DNA of 64,000 bases, taken from NCBI GenBank assembly GCA_031551355.1, contig JAVBNT010000009.1, forward strand, positions 1 through 64,000, given 5' to 3'. The DNA comes from JAVBNT01 sp031551355. GTDB lineage: Bacteria > Vulcanimicrobiota > CADAWZ01. Below, one piece after another: positions 32,517-41,619 of the stretch. The notes beneath the pieces are model-generated. The model did no database searches and was not told the origin of the DNA. It saw nothing but the letters and a program-made list of their open reading frames with translations. The translations under genes were made by a program, and so were the position numbers. Position 1 is the stretch's first letter. Each line of letters opens with the position of its first letter.

Positions 32517-33465
32517 AGAAAGCGGACCTATTGTTGAAGCCAAAAATTTAAAAAAATATTACGGCAAACCTGACGGCTTGTTTGCAAAAGGCAATATTGT
32601 CAGGGCGCTGGATGACGTTTCATTGTCGGTAGGCTTTAGTGAAACTCTTGGTCTGGTCGGTGAATCCGGCAGCGGCAAGTCTACGCTTGGACGTGTAATC
32701 TTACGCCTGACTGAGCCTGATTCCGGCTCAATTTACTACAAAGGACGCGAGATCACCGGATTGTCCGGCAAAGACCTGAGGCTTATGAGAAGGAATATGC
32801 AGATTATCTTTCAGGATCCGTATTCTTCGCTTGATCCGAGGATGACTATCGAACAGAGTTTAAATGAGCCGCTTGTAATTAATAAATATATGCAGAAGAA
32901 CAGGGCTGAGCATATTCTGGGACTGCTGGACTGTGTCGGACTTACGAAAGAATGTCTTAAAAGATATCCCCATGAATTCAGCGGCGGGCAGAGGCAAAGG
33001 ATTGTTATTGCCCGTGCTCTGGCCCTGAATCCTTCGTTTATAGTTGCCGATGAGCCTGTTTCCGCTCTTGATGTGTCCATTCAGGCCCAGATTTTGAACC
33101 TGCTTAAAGAGCTGCAGCAAAAACTCTCTCTTTCGTTTCTTTTTATATCGCACGATCTTTCCGTTGTTAAATATATGAGCCGCAGAATAGCGGTGATGTT
33201 TATGGGCCATATCGTTGAAGAAGCGGATGCCGAAAGCTTATGCAATACCCCGCTCCATCCCTATACAAAGCTTCTGCTTTCGTCGGTGCCGGAAATGCAC
33301 CGTGATGCGGAGGCGGACGGTTCGGTGAATGTTTTGCCTGTCTCTTCAGCGGCCGGCTGTGTCTTCCGGGCCAGGTGTCCGCAGGCTTTTGACAAATGTG
33401 CATCGCATCCTCCGGAACCGGGAAAAAAAGACGGCCATATCGTTACCTGCCATCTTTATTCCTGA
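32506..33465 (+). CDS. Oligopeptide ABC-transporter ATPase (OppF/DppF type)
   Basis: A 319-residue partner ATPase with Walker A GESGSGKS, signature HEFSGGQRQR, Walker B FIVADEPVSALD and ISHDLSVVKYMSRRIAVMFMGHIVE, typical of OppF. The C-terminal cysteine motif GCVFRARCPQAFDKCASHPP is present. It presumably forms a heterodimer with the upstream ATPase to power peptide uptake; the membrane subunits must be encoded elsewhere. Confidence 0.93.
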   Translation: MQSEESGPIVEAKNLKKYYGKPDGLFAKGNIVRALDDVSLSVGFSETLGLVGESGSGKSTLGRVILRLTEPDSGSIYYKGREITGLSGKDLRLMRRNMQIIFQDPYSSLDPRMTIEQSLNEPLVINKYMQKNRAEHILGLLDCVGLTKECLKRYPHEFSGGQRQRIVIARALALNPSFIVADEPVSALDVSIQAQILNLLKELQQKLSLSFLFISHDLSVVKYMSRRIAVMFMGHIVEEADAESLCNTPLHPYTKLLLSSVPEMHRDAEADGSVNVLPVSSAAGCVFRARCPQAFDKCASHPPEPGKKDGHIVTCHLYS

Positions 33466-33632
33466 GGTCCGTAAAGCCCGTCGCCCGTTTGTTTTCTTCC
33501 GCAAAAGAAAATGCCGTTATACAGGATTTACTTTTCAGGTAATAGAAACTTTATTTCATTGGATTTTTATGTTATTATATGGTATAATTCCTTTTTTAAA
33601 GCGTTTTAAGGTTCGAAAGGAGCTTTTCATTT

Positions 33633-35540
33633 ATGCAGAAAATTGTTGTTTCTTTTTTAATGCTTTTATTTTTATCCGCTGCGGTTTTTGCTCAGGATGA
33701 TTCCAGGAAAGAATCTCCCGCTGCTCCGTCTTATGCTATGGAAGTCAAACGTGATGTAATCGGTATGACTGTCGATGAAAAAGGCTGTATGACGCAGACC
33801 GAAGACGAGCAGATCAAGATTCTTACAACTGACGGAGTCGCAAGATACAGTCAGGTTATAAGATTTTATGATTCCGCTATGAGTAAGATGGAAGTAACAA
33901 AAGCTCTGATTATAAAACCTGACGGCCAGAAGACTGAACTGCCTGCTTCGGCGATTACCGACAGCAGTTTTAATGCCCTGAAGAAAACGCCTCTTTATGA
34001 TTCATTCCGTGTTGTCGTCATTGACTTTTCCGGAATAGAACCGGGTTCCACCATAGAATACTATATTAAAAATGAATATTTTGTACCTTATCCTAACGGT
34101 GCGTTCTGGGAAGCTTCGCTTTCCCAGGATATGGGACCTATAAAAGAAACGTCGACACTGCTTTCGGTGCCGAAGGACAAAAAGTTTTATTATGCCACTC
34201 CCGGCCATAAGGATCCAATGGCAAAACCGTCCAAAAAAACTTCCGGCGGCTATGACAATTATGTGTGGAAATTTAAGAATGTCGAGCCGATGAAACAGGA
34301 AGTGGCTATGCCTCCGCCTCAGTCAATATCTTCTAAAGTCATTGTCAGTTCATTTTCATCCTGGAGTGAGCTTGCGTCAATGGTAAACTTGCTGATGAAG
34401 GACAATATGGAATGCAGTGAACGGATGAAAAACGATCTCAGGCAGCTGGCGCTTGATTCCACAAAGGCCGATTTAGTTAAAAAGATCTACGATCTCGTTA
34501 CTCATAAAAAAGAGATTATCCCTCTTTCATACGGAATGACGAGTTACCGTTTAAACAAAGCGGCGCAGCTTTACGAGTCGCCGGTAATGACCTCGTATGA
34601 TGCGGCTCTGCTGCTCGTGTCCCTTTACCGGCAAGCCGGTTTTGACGCCGATTTGGCGCTTGTTTCCTCAATAAGCCTCGGTGATGTGGCAAAAGAAGTT
34701 GCCGCTCCGCTGCAGTTTGATACGCTGCTTGTGGTGATCAGAGGAATAGCCGACAGTAATATCTGGATTGATCCGGCGAATATAACCGGCAATATGATGC
34801 AGTTGCCTGCCCAGTTCCAGGCCCGTCCGGCATTTATGCTTGGAGCCGGTAAATCCGAAATATCGGTAACGCCGATGCTGTCTCCGCAGCAAAACCGTGA
34901 AGAGGTTACCGGAGAAATGCGCCTTACGGCTGACGGATCGGCAGAATGCATTTTAAAGCTTGACTTATTCGGTTCCAACAACTTTATGTGGCGTGAGCTG
35001 TATGGCAAGCTTAATGCCGTGCAGAAGCAGAACATGGCCAAAGTTATACTTAACCGTGTTTATCCGCGTGTTACCGTTCTGGAGAGTTCGGTAAACGTTC
35101 CCAAAGAGGGGAAGAATCCGTTTGCGTTCTATACAAGGTATATTGCTTTTGAAACTTTGCAGAAAACCGATCAGGGGCTTGTGTGTCCTTTCCCGGTTAT
35201 TGCGTCCGGTGACGTCAGAAAGGCAATCGCAGAAAATGTTTCCTCACGTAAATATCCGATATATATCGGTTCGCCTGTTCAGGAAGACCGTCGTTTCCGT
35301 ATAAATATTGCCGATGACTTCAATGTTGCTTCTATTCCGGAAAATATTTATGTGGATAATAAAATCGGCTCGTTTCAGGTTATTTGTGATAAAAATGACC
35401 GGGGTATTTATTATTACAGCCGTATGATTCTTAAAACCGTGTTTGTAGATGTGGCGGACATGCCTCTTTTGCAGCAGATTCTTGATGCATCGGAAAAAGC
35501 CAGACAGGATAAAATTTTACTTAACCCGATAAAAAAATGA
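33633..35540 (+). CDS. Secreted DUF3857/transglutaminase-like protein
   Basis: A 635-residue exported protein. A signal peptide (IVVSFLMLLFLSAAVFAQ) precedes a DUF3857 domain (IKILTTDGVARYSQVIRFYDSAMSKMEVTKALIIKPDGQ... then FDFSG-like VVVIDFSGIEPGSTIEYYI). A transglutaminase-like region follows around 290-350. The usual catalytic CKD motif is replaced by MTSYDAALLL, so it is probably not an active protease or transglutaminase. The C-terminal third is beta-rich and unassigned. Its stop overlaps the ispE start (ATGA), coupling the two genes. Confidence 0.8.
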   Translation: MQKIVVSFLMLLFLSAAVFAQDDSRKESPAAPSYAMEVKRDVIGMTVDEKGCMTQTEDEQIKILTTDGVARYSQVIRFYDSAMSKMEVTKALIIKPDGQKTELPASAITDSSFNALKKTPLYDSFRVVVIDFSGIEPGSTIEYYIKNEYFVPYPNGAFWEASLSQDMGPIKETSTLLSVPKDKKFYYATPGHKDPMAKPSKKTSGGYDNYVWKFKNVEPMKQEVAMPPPQSISSKVIVSSFSSWSELASMVNLLMKDNMECSERMKNDLRQLALDSTKADLVKKIYDLVTHKKEIIPLSYGMTSYRLNKAAQLYESPVMTSYDAALLLVSLYRQAGFDADLALVSSISLGDVAKEVAAPLQFDTLLVVIRGIADSNIWIDPANITGNMMQLPAQFQARPAFMLGAGKSEISVTPMLSPQQNREEVTGEMRLTADGSAECILKLDLFGSNNFMWRELYGKLNAVQKQNMAKVILNRVYPRVTVLESSVNVPKEGKNPFAFYTRYIAFETLQKTDQGLVCPFPVIASGDVRKAIAENVSSRKYPIYIGSPVQEDRRFRINIADDFNVASIPENIYVDNKIGSFQVICDKNDRGIYYYSRMILKTVFVDVADMPLLQQILDASEKARQDKILLNPIKK

Positions 35541-36361
35541 TTGCCGCAGTTTCAGAAAAAGCATTTGCAAAGGTTAACCTGTCGCTTCATCTCGGTAGAA
35601 TACGTGATGACGGATATCATGAAATTGATACCGTTATGCAGTCGCTTGCTCTGTGCGACGAGCTGTATATTGAGCATGCCGCTGTAGAATCATTTAAAGT
35701 AGAGGGAACATACTCCGCTGTCCCCACCGGAAAAGAAAACCTTGTGCTGTGTTCTCTGGAACTTATGCGTGACTTTACCGGGAGAAGAAAGCCTTTGTCG
35801 GTGAGACTGGTGAAAAACATTCCCTCGGGAGCAGGGCTTGCCGGTGGTTCCAGTGATGCTTTTTCAATGCTCAGGGCCTTTTCCCGTCTTTATGACCTTA
35901 ATCTATCTGAAAAGGAATATCTTTCGCTGGCTTTAAAGCTTGGTTCGGATGTTCCTTTCTTTTATTATGGAGGGACTGTTCGGGCAGCCGGGCGCGGAGA
36001 ACTGCTGACGCCGCTTGATGACATTTCCCGGCTTCATGTCGTTGTCGTCAAGCCGTCTTTTGCAATTTCCACGCCTGAGGCTTACGCAGCCTGGGACGAA
36101 TCGGGTTTTGAACCGGTATCGGTGCCGGAACTGTTTTATAATGATTTTGAGAGGGTTTTGTTTCCCCGCTACAATATTCTTGCCGATATAAAGAGGCGTT
36201 TGTCGCTGTTGGGGGCATCCGCTGCTCTTTTGACCGGCAGCGGTTCATGTATGTGCGGTTATTTTGATTCCGGAGACAAGGCAAAAAAATGTGCCGTTGA
36301 TGAATTTTTAAATGGTTACGGGGACATAATTCTTACTGAAACGGCAGGGAGGTTTTTTTAA
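35537..36361 (+). CDS. ispE: 4-diphosphocytidyl-2-C-methyl-D-erythritol kinase
   Basis: GHMP kinase of the MEP pathway of isoprenoid synthesis, 274 residues. The N-terminal AFAKVNLSLHLGRIRDDGYHEIDTVMQS, the ATP loop PSGAGLAGGSSDA and the C-terminal LTGSGSCMCGYF motif identify IspE. It overlaps its neighbours on both sides (ATGA upstream, TAATG downstream), making a three-gene unit with the DUF3857 protein and a nucleotidyltransferase. Confidence 0.96.
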   Translation: MIAAVSEKAFAKVNLSLHLGRIRDDGYHEIDTVMQSLALCDELYIEHAAVESFKVEGTYSAVPTGKENLVLCSLELMRDFTGRRKPLSVRLVKNIPSGAGLAGGSSDAFSMLRAFSRLYDLNLSEKEYLSLALKLGSDVPFFYYGGTVRAAGRGELLTPLDDISRLHVVVVKPSFAISTPEAYAAWDESGFEPVSVPELFYNDFERVLFPRYNILADIKRRLSLLGASAALLTGSGSCMCGYFDSGDKAKKCAVDEFLNGYGDIILTETAGRFF

Positions 36362-37104
36362 TGTACGATGTTGTAATTCTTGCAGCCGGTAAACTGGAGC
36401 AGGATCTCAGGGAAAAATTTGATGCTGAAAGCAAAGCCTATATACCTCTTAAGGACCGGATGATGGTTCAGTATGTCATCGGCGCCCTGCGGGATGTTCC
36501 CAAGGTCATGAAAATTGTAATGGCTGTTCCGTCAAATAATGTTCCCGGCGGCCTTGATTCGATGGTAGACGGATTTTGTCTCGGCGGTGTGAACATGATG
36601 GATTCACTCAAAAATGCTCTTGAATTGTGCAATACGGAATACGTTCTTGTTCTGCCGTGTGATGTTCCGCTGATATCGACTGCATCAATAAACGATTTTT
36701 TGAATAAATGTTCAACCCGCTCCGCCGATTTTTATTATAGCTTCGTATCGCGTGATTCCTCGGAAAAGCTTTATCCGGATCTTCATCACACATATGTGCG
36801 CCTTAAGGAAGGAATTTTTTGCGGCGGCAGCCTTGCACTGATAAGAAAAGAGCAGTTTCCTAAAGGCGAGGCTCTTTTCAGATCGCTGTCCAACGCCAGG
36901 AAAAATATTTTAGGCCTGGCAACAAAACTGGGACTGATTACGATTATTAAATTTTTGCTGCATAAGCTGACGGTTCCTGAAGTTGAAGTGAGAATAAGTA
37001 AAATGCTCGGTGCCTCGGTTGCCGGCATTTTGAGCGAACATGCGGAGATGGCTTTTAATGTCGATGATATTTCGGTTTTTGACCGCGCAGTGGAATCACT
37101 TTGA
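36361..37104 (+). CDS. MobA-like nucleotidyltransferase family protein
   Basis: A 247-residue protein starting MYDVVILAAGKLEQDL, the NTP-transferase motif (consensus LAAGxGxRM), although the signature is weak here. LVLPCDVPLISTASINDFL supplies the metal-binding Asp. The second half (ILGLATKLGLITIIKFLLHKLTVPEVEVRISKMLG) differs from MobA and IspD. Overlap with ispE tempts one to guess an isoprenoid role, but the sequence does not look like IspD. The substrate is unknown. Confidence 0.75.
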   Translation: MYDVVILAAGKLEQDLREKFDAESKAYIPLKDRMMVQYVIGALRDVPKVMKIVMAVPSNNVPGGLDSMVDGFCLGGVNMMDSLKNALELCNTEYVLVLPCDVPLISTASINDFLNKCSTRSADFYYSFVSRDSSEKLYPDLHHTYVRLKEGIFCGGSLALIRKEQFPKGEALFRSLSNARKNILGLATKLGLITIIKFLLHKLTVPEVEVRISKMLGASVAGILSEHAEMAFNVDDISVFDRAVESL

Positions 37105-37242
37105 TTGATGTTTTTACAATATAGAGGGTTTTGATTTTTGAGATAGAATAAATTGTAGTTTCGGGATAGTTTTGTTAATGTCTGTTTTATAAAATCTATT
37201 CCATAAGATTTTTTTAATTATATGCTGAAAGAGGTGTTTTTT

Positions 37243-37407
37243 ATGGGAAAAGGTTCTGCAAAAAAACCGGGAGAGCCTAAATGCAAGGGATGTTACGGAA
37301 TGCTTGAGGGAAGGGACGTCGTTCGTATAGGCGGAGCGCGCTGGCACAAGGAATGTGCCGAAAAAAGCGGCAAGAAAATTCCTGCAGAGTATAAAGCAAA
37401 AGCTTAG
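37243..37407 (+). CDS. LIM-like zinc-finger micro-protein
   Basis: A 54-residue basic protein. Cys14, Cys17, His35 and Cys38 give CX2CX17HX2C, the first half of a LIM zinc finger, including the aromatic before the His (ARWHKEC). Lys-rich tails lie on both sides. The ATG chosen has AAAGAGGTG six bases upstream, while the in-frame earlier ATG has none. It lies between the nucleotidyltransferase gene and the EF-G paralogue. Function unknown; RNA or protein binding is possible. Confidence 0.75.
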   Translation: MGKGSAKKPGEPKCKGCYGMLEGRDVVRIGGARWHKECAEKSGKKIPAEYKAKA

Positions 37408-37492
37408 TATTTTGTAAATTTAAAATCATGACAAAAGGTTTCTTTTGTCTGATTTTGTTTTCTATAGCAAATTTAAGGAGGAGTTTATTCAG

Positions 37493-39574
37493 GTGAAAAA
37501 ATATAACACCGACAAGATTAGGAATGTTGCTTTTTACGGACATGGAGGCACTGGAAAAACTTCTATGGCTGAGTCAATGCTTTTTGATACCGGGGTTTTG
37601 GACAGAATGGGCCGTGTAGAAGACGGCAATACCGCCCTGGATTTTGATGATGATGAAAAGAAACGCGGTATGTCCATTTATACTTCTCTGGCTCCCTGTG
37701 AGTGGAAAGACTGTAAGATAAATGTACTCGATGTCCCGGGTTTCCTTGATTTTGTAGCCGAGATAAAGGGTTCTGTTGCCGTTGTTGAAGGCGCTGTTTT
37801 GTTTGCATCCGCCAATGTCGGCCTCGAGGTCGGTCTTGAACGCGTATGGGATGAGGTTGAAACAAAAAGCCTGCCGGCAATTGTTGTTGTAAACAAAATG
37901 GATAAAGAAAATTCCGACTACTACAAAGTAATTCAGAATCTTCAGGAAAAACTTTCTCCGAATTTTATTCCGCTTCATTTGCCGATCGGTGCATTTGATA
38001 CCTTCAGCGGATATGTGGACCTTTTAACAATGACGGCTTATAAATATGCAAACGGAAAAGCGCAAAAGTGTGATATTCCCGCTGATATGAAGGACAGGGT
38101 TGATGAATGCCGTGCCGCTCTTATTGAAGCCGCTGCCGAGGGTGATGACGCACTGATGGAAAAGTTTTTTGAAGAAGGAACTTTGACGGATGACGAAATC
38201 ATCAAAGGTCTGAAAAATCAGGTTAAATCGGCGAAAACATTTCCTGTAGTCTGCGGCAGCGCAACTAAAAACATCGCTGTTGACGCGTTGATGAATACCA
38301 TAATTGATTTTATCCCGTCCCCGGCCGATACCGAATCTCATAAATGCCTGGATATAAAAACAGAGCAGGAAACGGAAAGAAAAGGAACTGCCGACGAGCC
38401 GTTCTCAGCTCTTGTTTTTAAAACGACAGCCGATCCATACGTAGGAAAACTTACTTTTATGCGTATTATGTCAGGCAAGCTTTCTTCCGACACTATGGCT
38501 TATAATTCCAATAAAGAAAAAGAAGAGAAAATTGCCGGCCTGATGATTATGAGAGGCAAACATCAGGATTCCATCGATCAGGTTGTTGCCGGTGACATCG
38601 TAACTGTGGCGAAACTTACCGACACCACAACTGGTGATACGCTCTGCGCAAAGGATAAACCGGTGAAATTCCCTGAAATAGAATTCCCTGCTCCGGTCAT
38701 GTCAATGGCTGTTTATCCGAAAAGCAAAGGAGATGAGGATAAGCTTGGCACCGGTCTGGCAAAAATAAGCGACGAAGATCCTACCTTTAAAGTAAGACGC
38801 GATCCCGAAACAAAAGAAACTATTGCCAGCGGCATGGGCGAGCTGCATATCGAAATTGCCAAAGAAAAACTTAAAAGAAAATTCGGCGTTGAAGTAGACC
38901 TGGTTGCTCCGAGAATTCCTTATAAGGAAACGATTAAAAAAGCTGTCAACAGAGTTGACAGCAAGTATAAAAAACAGTCCGGCGGTAAAGGTCAGTACGG
39001 TCATTGCGTCCTGGATATCGAACCTCTTGAAAGAGGCAAATTCTTTGAATTCATTGATAAAACCGTCGGCGGATGTATTCCGAAAAACTTCATACCTTCA
39101 ATTGAAAAAGGTATCAGAAAAACAATGGAAGACGGTGCGATTGCCGGCTATCCCATTTGTGATGTAAAAGTTACCGTAATAGAAGGCTCTTACCATACGG
39201 TTGATTCTTCCGATATGGCATTCCAGATTGCCGGAAGCATGGGTTTAAAGAAAGGCATGGCCGATGCTTCGCCCTGCCTGCTTGAACCCGTTTATAACCT
39301 GGATGTTATCGTTCCCGAACAATATATGGGCGATGTTTACGGTGACGTGAGTTCAAAGCGCGGACGTATTATGGGCAGCGACTCTATGTCGAAAGGCCTT
39401 ACAAAAGTAAAAGCTCAGGTTCCGCTTTCGGAAATACAGCGTTATGCGATTGATCTGCGTTCCATGACCCAGGGCAGAGGCGTTTACACAATGTCCTTCT
39501 CACATTATGAAGAAGTTCCGGCCCAGATTGCCGACGGAATTATTGCCGCATACAAAAAAGATAAAGAGGCTTAG
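37493..39574 (+). CDS. Elongation factor G-like GTPase (FusA paralogue)
   Basis: A 693-residue translational GTPase with the five-domain EF-G layout. The P loop is GHGGTGKTS rather than the canonical GHIDAGKTT, switch 2 is DVPGFLDF (canonical DTPGHVDF, so the catalytic His is replaced by Phe-Leu), and the guanine motif is NKMD. These differences place it with EF-G-like paralogues, not the main translocase. GTG is chosen as start because AAGGAGGA lies ten bases upstream and the homologous region begins there. A terminator follows directly. Confidence 0.9.
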   Translation: MKKYNTDKIRNVAFYGHGGTGKTSMAESMLFDTGVLDRMGRVEDGNTALDFDDDEKKRGMSIYTSLAPCEWKDCKINVLDVPGFLDFVAEIKGSVAVVEGAVLFASANVGLEVGLERVWDEVETKSLPAIVVVNKMDKENSDYYKVIQNLQEKLSPNFIPLHLPIGAFDTFSGYVDLLTMTAYKYANGKAQKCDIPADMKDRVDECRAALIEAAAEGDDALMEKFFEEGTLTDDEIIKGLKNQVKSAKTFPVVCGSATKNIAVDALMNTIIDFIPSPADTESHKCLDIKTEQETERKGTADEPFSALVFKTTADPYVGKLTFMRIMSGKLSSDTMAYNSNKEKEEKIAGLMIMRGKHQDSIDQVVAGDIVTVAKLTDTTTGDTLCAKDKPVKFPEIEFPAPVMSMAVYPKSKGDEDKLGTGLAKISDEDPTFKVRRDPETKETIASGMGELHIEIAKEKLKRKFGVEVDLVAPRIPYKETIKKAVNRVDSKYKKQSGGKGQYGHCVLDIEPLERGKFFEFIDKTVGGCIPKNFIPSIEKGIRKTMEDGAIAGYPICDVKVTVIEGSYHTVDSSDMAFQIAGSMGLKKGMADASPCLLEPVYNLDVIVPEQYMGDVYGDVSSKRGRIMGSDSMSKGLTKVKAQVPLSEIQRYAIDLRSMTQGRGVYTMSFSHYEEVPAQIADGIIAAYKKDKEA

Positions 39575-39580
39575 TCTTTT

Positions 39581-39622
39581 AGCATGGAAAGGTGAAGAAA
39601 CCCGCTTTTCCATGCTTTTTTA
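39581..39622 (+). terminator. Rho-independent terminator after the EF-G-like gene
   Basis: AGCATGGAAA pairs with TTTCCATGCT, followed by TTTTT, starting 7 bases after the stop codon. Confidence 0.9.
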
Positions 39623-39694
39623 TGTGTTTGGAAAGGTTTTGACGGTATTTTATCGAAATTTTATTTTACGTATTTTTTAGGAGGTGTTTCTTTA

Positions 39695-40948
39695 ATGAAG
39701 TTTAACAAATTAGGGCTTTTGGCGATTGCTCTGCTTTTCAGTTTTACGCTTTTCGGCTGTGGTGCCGATGAACTTAATCTTAATGGTGCTCAAACCAGTA
39801 CCGGCGGCGGCGGCGGCAGTAATTCAACTGTCGATACGACTTTGAAACAGGTTGCCGTCAGTGCAGCCGGTGCAAGCTATACCGATGTTTGCGCTGCCTC
39901 AGACGGATATATTTACTGGACAAACTTTGCATCGGATCCGAGCGGCGGAATTTACCGCATGGCCGTAGGCGATGCGAGTCCGACTCTTTTCTATCAGGGA
40001 AACAACATTTTTTCCATTTGCTATGTAACCGATGACGGAAACAATTATATCTTTTTCTCAACAAGAGTCGGCAGCAATGACGGCATTAAAAGGGTGACTG
40101 TTCCTGCAGGAACGACTCTTCCTGCTGCGGATTCGGCGATCAATGTTGTTGGCGGCGGCGGAACGGGTGGTTTTCTTACCAATCCCTGCTACATCCGTAA
40201 GAACGGCGATTCTATTTTCTGGACGGAATATTCAAATCCGGGCTACGTATCAAGATTCGATCTTTCAACATCCGACAGCCGGTTGCCGCTTACTCCTGCG
40301 CAGGCAAGGCTTAATACTCCCGGTCCTGCAGTTGCGAATCCTATCGCATACTGCTTCAACGGTTCGACATTGTTGTTTGCCCCGTGCATAAATGAAAAAA
40401 CCGTTTTCTGGATGGATTCCGCTGCCTCTCCCGGTACAATACCTAATTCCGATCTCGTTAAGGATAACGGCACGGAGTTTACATTCCCGGTGTTTATGTT
40501 TACCTATTTAGGCGATGTATACTACTCGACATGGGCTAACGGAGCTTATATCGGAATGTTTGATACCGAATTGACTAATTCTACCGTTTACTCCAAGGCC
40601 TCAAGCCCCCACATATTTTCAATGGTGCCTTCACAGTATGGCCTTACAGTCGTTGGTGCTTATGCATCTTTGTCCGGTTCTTTTGGAGCCGGCGGCGGTG
40701 GTGTATATCTGCTTAAAGGCGACGGATCCATTGTTGATATAAACGCTTCAAATCCTAAAGGCTATGCACAGAATTATCCTACGGTAATTTTAACGAATCC
40801 TTATGCCAAAACAACCGATGGAAATTTACTCCCTGCAGGTTATGAAGAAGTCGTATGGATTTGTTCCGGCGGAGAGTTCAGAACCGATACGGGACTTTTT
40901 GACAGAGGCGTATCATACGTCTATAAGAGAATCGTAAAAATTCAGTAA
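39695..40948 (+). CDS. Lipoprotein with predicted beta-propeller
   Basis: A 417-residue lipoprotein. The signal sequence ends in LFGC with the lipid-modified cysteine at residue 22, followed by a Thr/Gly/Ser linker (STGGGGGSNST). The body has repeated GYIYWTNFASDPSGGIYRM and SIFWTEYSNPGYVSRFD type blades, as in beta-propeller surface proteins. Anchored to a membrane, function unknown. A dispersed repeat with a terminator head follows it. Confidence 0.8.
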   Translation: MKFNKLGLLAIALLFSFTLFGCGADELNLNGAQTSTGGGGGSNSTVDTTLKQVAVSAAGASYTDVCAASDGYIYWTNFASDPSGGIYRMAVGDASPTLFYQGNNIFSICYVTDDGNNYIFFSTRVGSNDGIKRVTVPAGTTLPAADSAINVVGGGGTGGFLTNPCYIRKNGDSIFWTEYSNPGYVSRFDLSTSDSRLPLTPAQARLNTPGPAVANPIAYCFNGSTLLFAPCINEKTVFWMDSAASPGTIPNSDLVKDNGTEFTFPVFMFTYLGDVYYSTWANGAYIGMFDTELTNSTVYSKASSPHIFSMVPSQYGLTVVGAYASLSGSFGAGGGGVYLLKGDGSIVDINASNPKGYAQNYPTVILTNPYAKTTDGNLLPAGYEEVVWICSGGEFRTDTGLFDRGVSYVYKRIVKIQ

Positions 40949-40973
40949 CATTATTTTTTCAGGGGTTTCTCAA

Positions 40974-41105
40974 AGAGGCTGTCTCGTTAAGGAAACAAGG
41001 CAGCTTCTTTTTTTATTAATAATGGAAATGTTCCTCACAGAGAAGAGGAGAACAGAGAGAGGTTTTAACCGGCATTTATCCTCTGTTCCCTCTGTGAGAA
41101 ACATA
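40974..41105 (+). repeat. Dispersed terminator/CACAGAG repeat, copy 4 (most complete)
   Basis: The head GAGGCTGTCTCGTTAAGG, AACAAGGCAGCTTC and TTTTTTT forms a hairpin with a T run and ends the lipoprotein transcript. Then come ATTAATAATGGAAATG, TTCCTCACAGAGAAGAGG, TTTTAACCGGCATTTATCC and CCCTCTGTGAGAAA. CACAGAG and CTCTGTG form an outer inverted pair in the tail. Confidence 0.8.
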
Positions 41106-41258
41106 CGGAAACTACTTTGATACCGCCTCTTTTAATTTGTACGTTTGGTCAGGTTATAATAATTTATAGAAATTTGTATAGCATAATAAATAAAGATGTT
41201 TTTATCATAATGTTTGTAAACAAAATGTTAACTATGTTAAAAATATTTTAAAAAACTA

Positions 41259-41287
41259 TTGCATTTTGTTTACAAATGGGTTATAAT
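41259..41287 (+). promoter_or_regulatory. Promoter of candidate noncoding RNA
   Basis: TTGCAT, a 17-base spacer, TATAAT. The spacer holds TTTGTTTACAAA and the upstream region holds TTTGTAAACAAAATGTTAAC and ACTATGTTAAAAATATTTTA. The layout matches the promoter of the repeat-protein gene near 17.0 kb block for block. Confidence 0.7.
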
Positions 41288-41293
41288 ACAAAC

Positions 41294-41598
41294 ATAGTAA
41301 TCATTAATTTATTATACGGTTTAAGGCAAAAGCTTAAGAGATACCAATATTCGCAGCATCGACACAGCAATAGACTCAGCAATATATTTCGGAATCATCC
41401 ATTATAACCACTAACATAAGCAGTCTATTACGTAGCAACATATGCAATCTATTTAGCAGCAATTACTCTAAAATTCTTCTAACTTATACGGCAACTGATG
41501 TTACAGTCTAAGTTTTTTGCCTACGTGCCCTGGAAAAAAGCTCTGAGGGGTATACCCCTCCAAAAAGTCCCCTTAGAGCTCCGGGCACGATTTTTTTT
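41294..41598 (+). ncRNA. Candidate structured noncoding RNA
   Basis: A region of about 300 bases with no open frame lies between a strong promoter and a very stable hairpin plus eight T. It is A/C/T-rich and low in G, with repeated CAGCAAT or AGCAATA motifs (for example near 41368, 41382 and 41457). The 3' domain has outer stem CGTGCCC/GGGCACG (41524-41530, 41583-41589) enclosing AGCTCTGAGGGG/CCCCTTAGAGCT (41539-41550, 41569-41580). A 16-base perfect palindrome GAGGGGTATACCCCTC (41545-41560) competes with the inner stem, so two folds are possible. It is not tmRNA, 6S, SRP or RNase P RNA as far as I can see. A processed leader or regulatory RNA is possible. Confidence 0.5.
41524..41598 (+). 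terminator. Strong terminator of the candidate RNA
   Basis: A long two-part stem (about 9 + 12 bp) closed by CGTGCCC/GGGCACG and followed by TTTTTTTT. Confidence 0.85.
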
Positions 41599-41619
41599 CG
41601 GCATTGGTCAATAAAAAAG

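Noticed and set aside
37445..37492. Upstream TTG start for the EF-G-like protein
   Set aside because: The ribosome site lies after it and the extra 16 residues are not part of the family.
41294..41598. Interpretation as tmRNA, 6S RNA or SRP RNA
   Set aside because: The tmRNA tRNA-like ends and tag frame, the SRP GGAA tetraloop domain and a 6S-type central bubble are not found.
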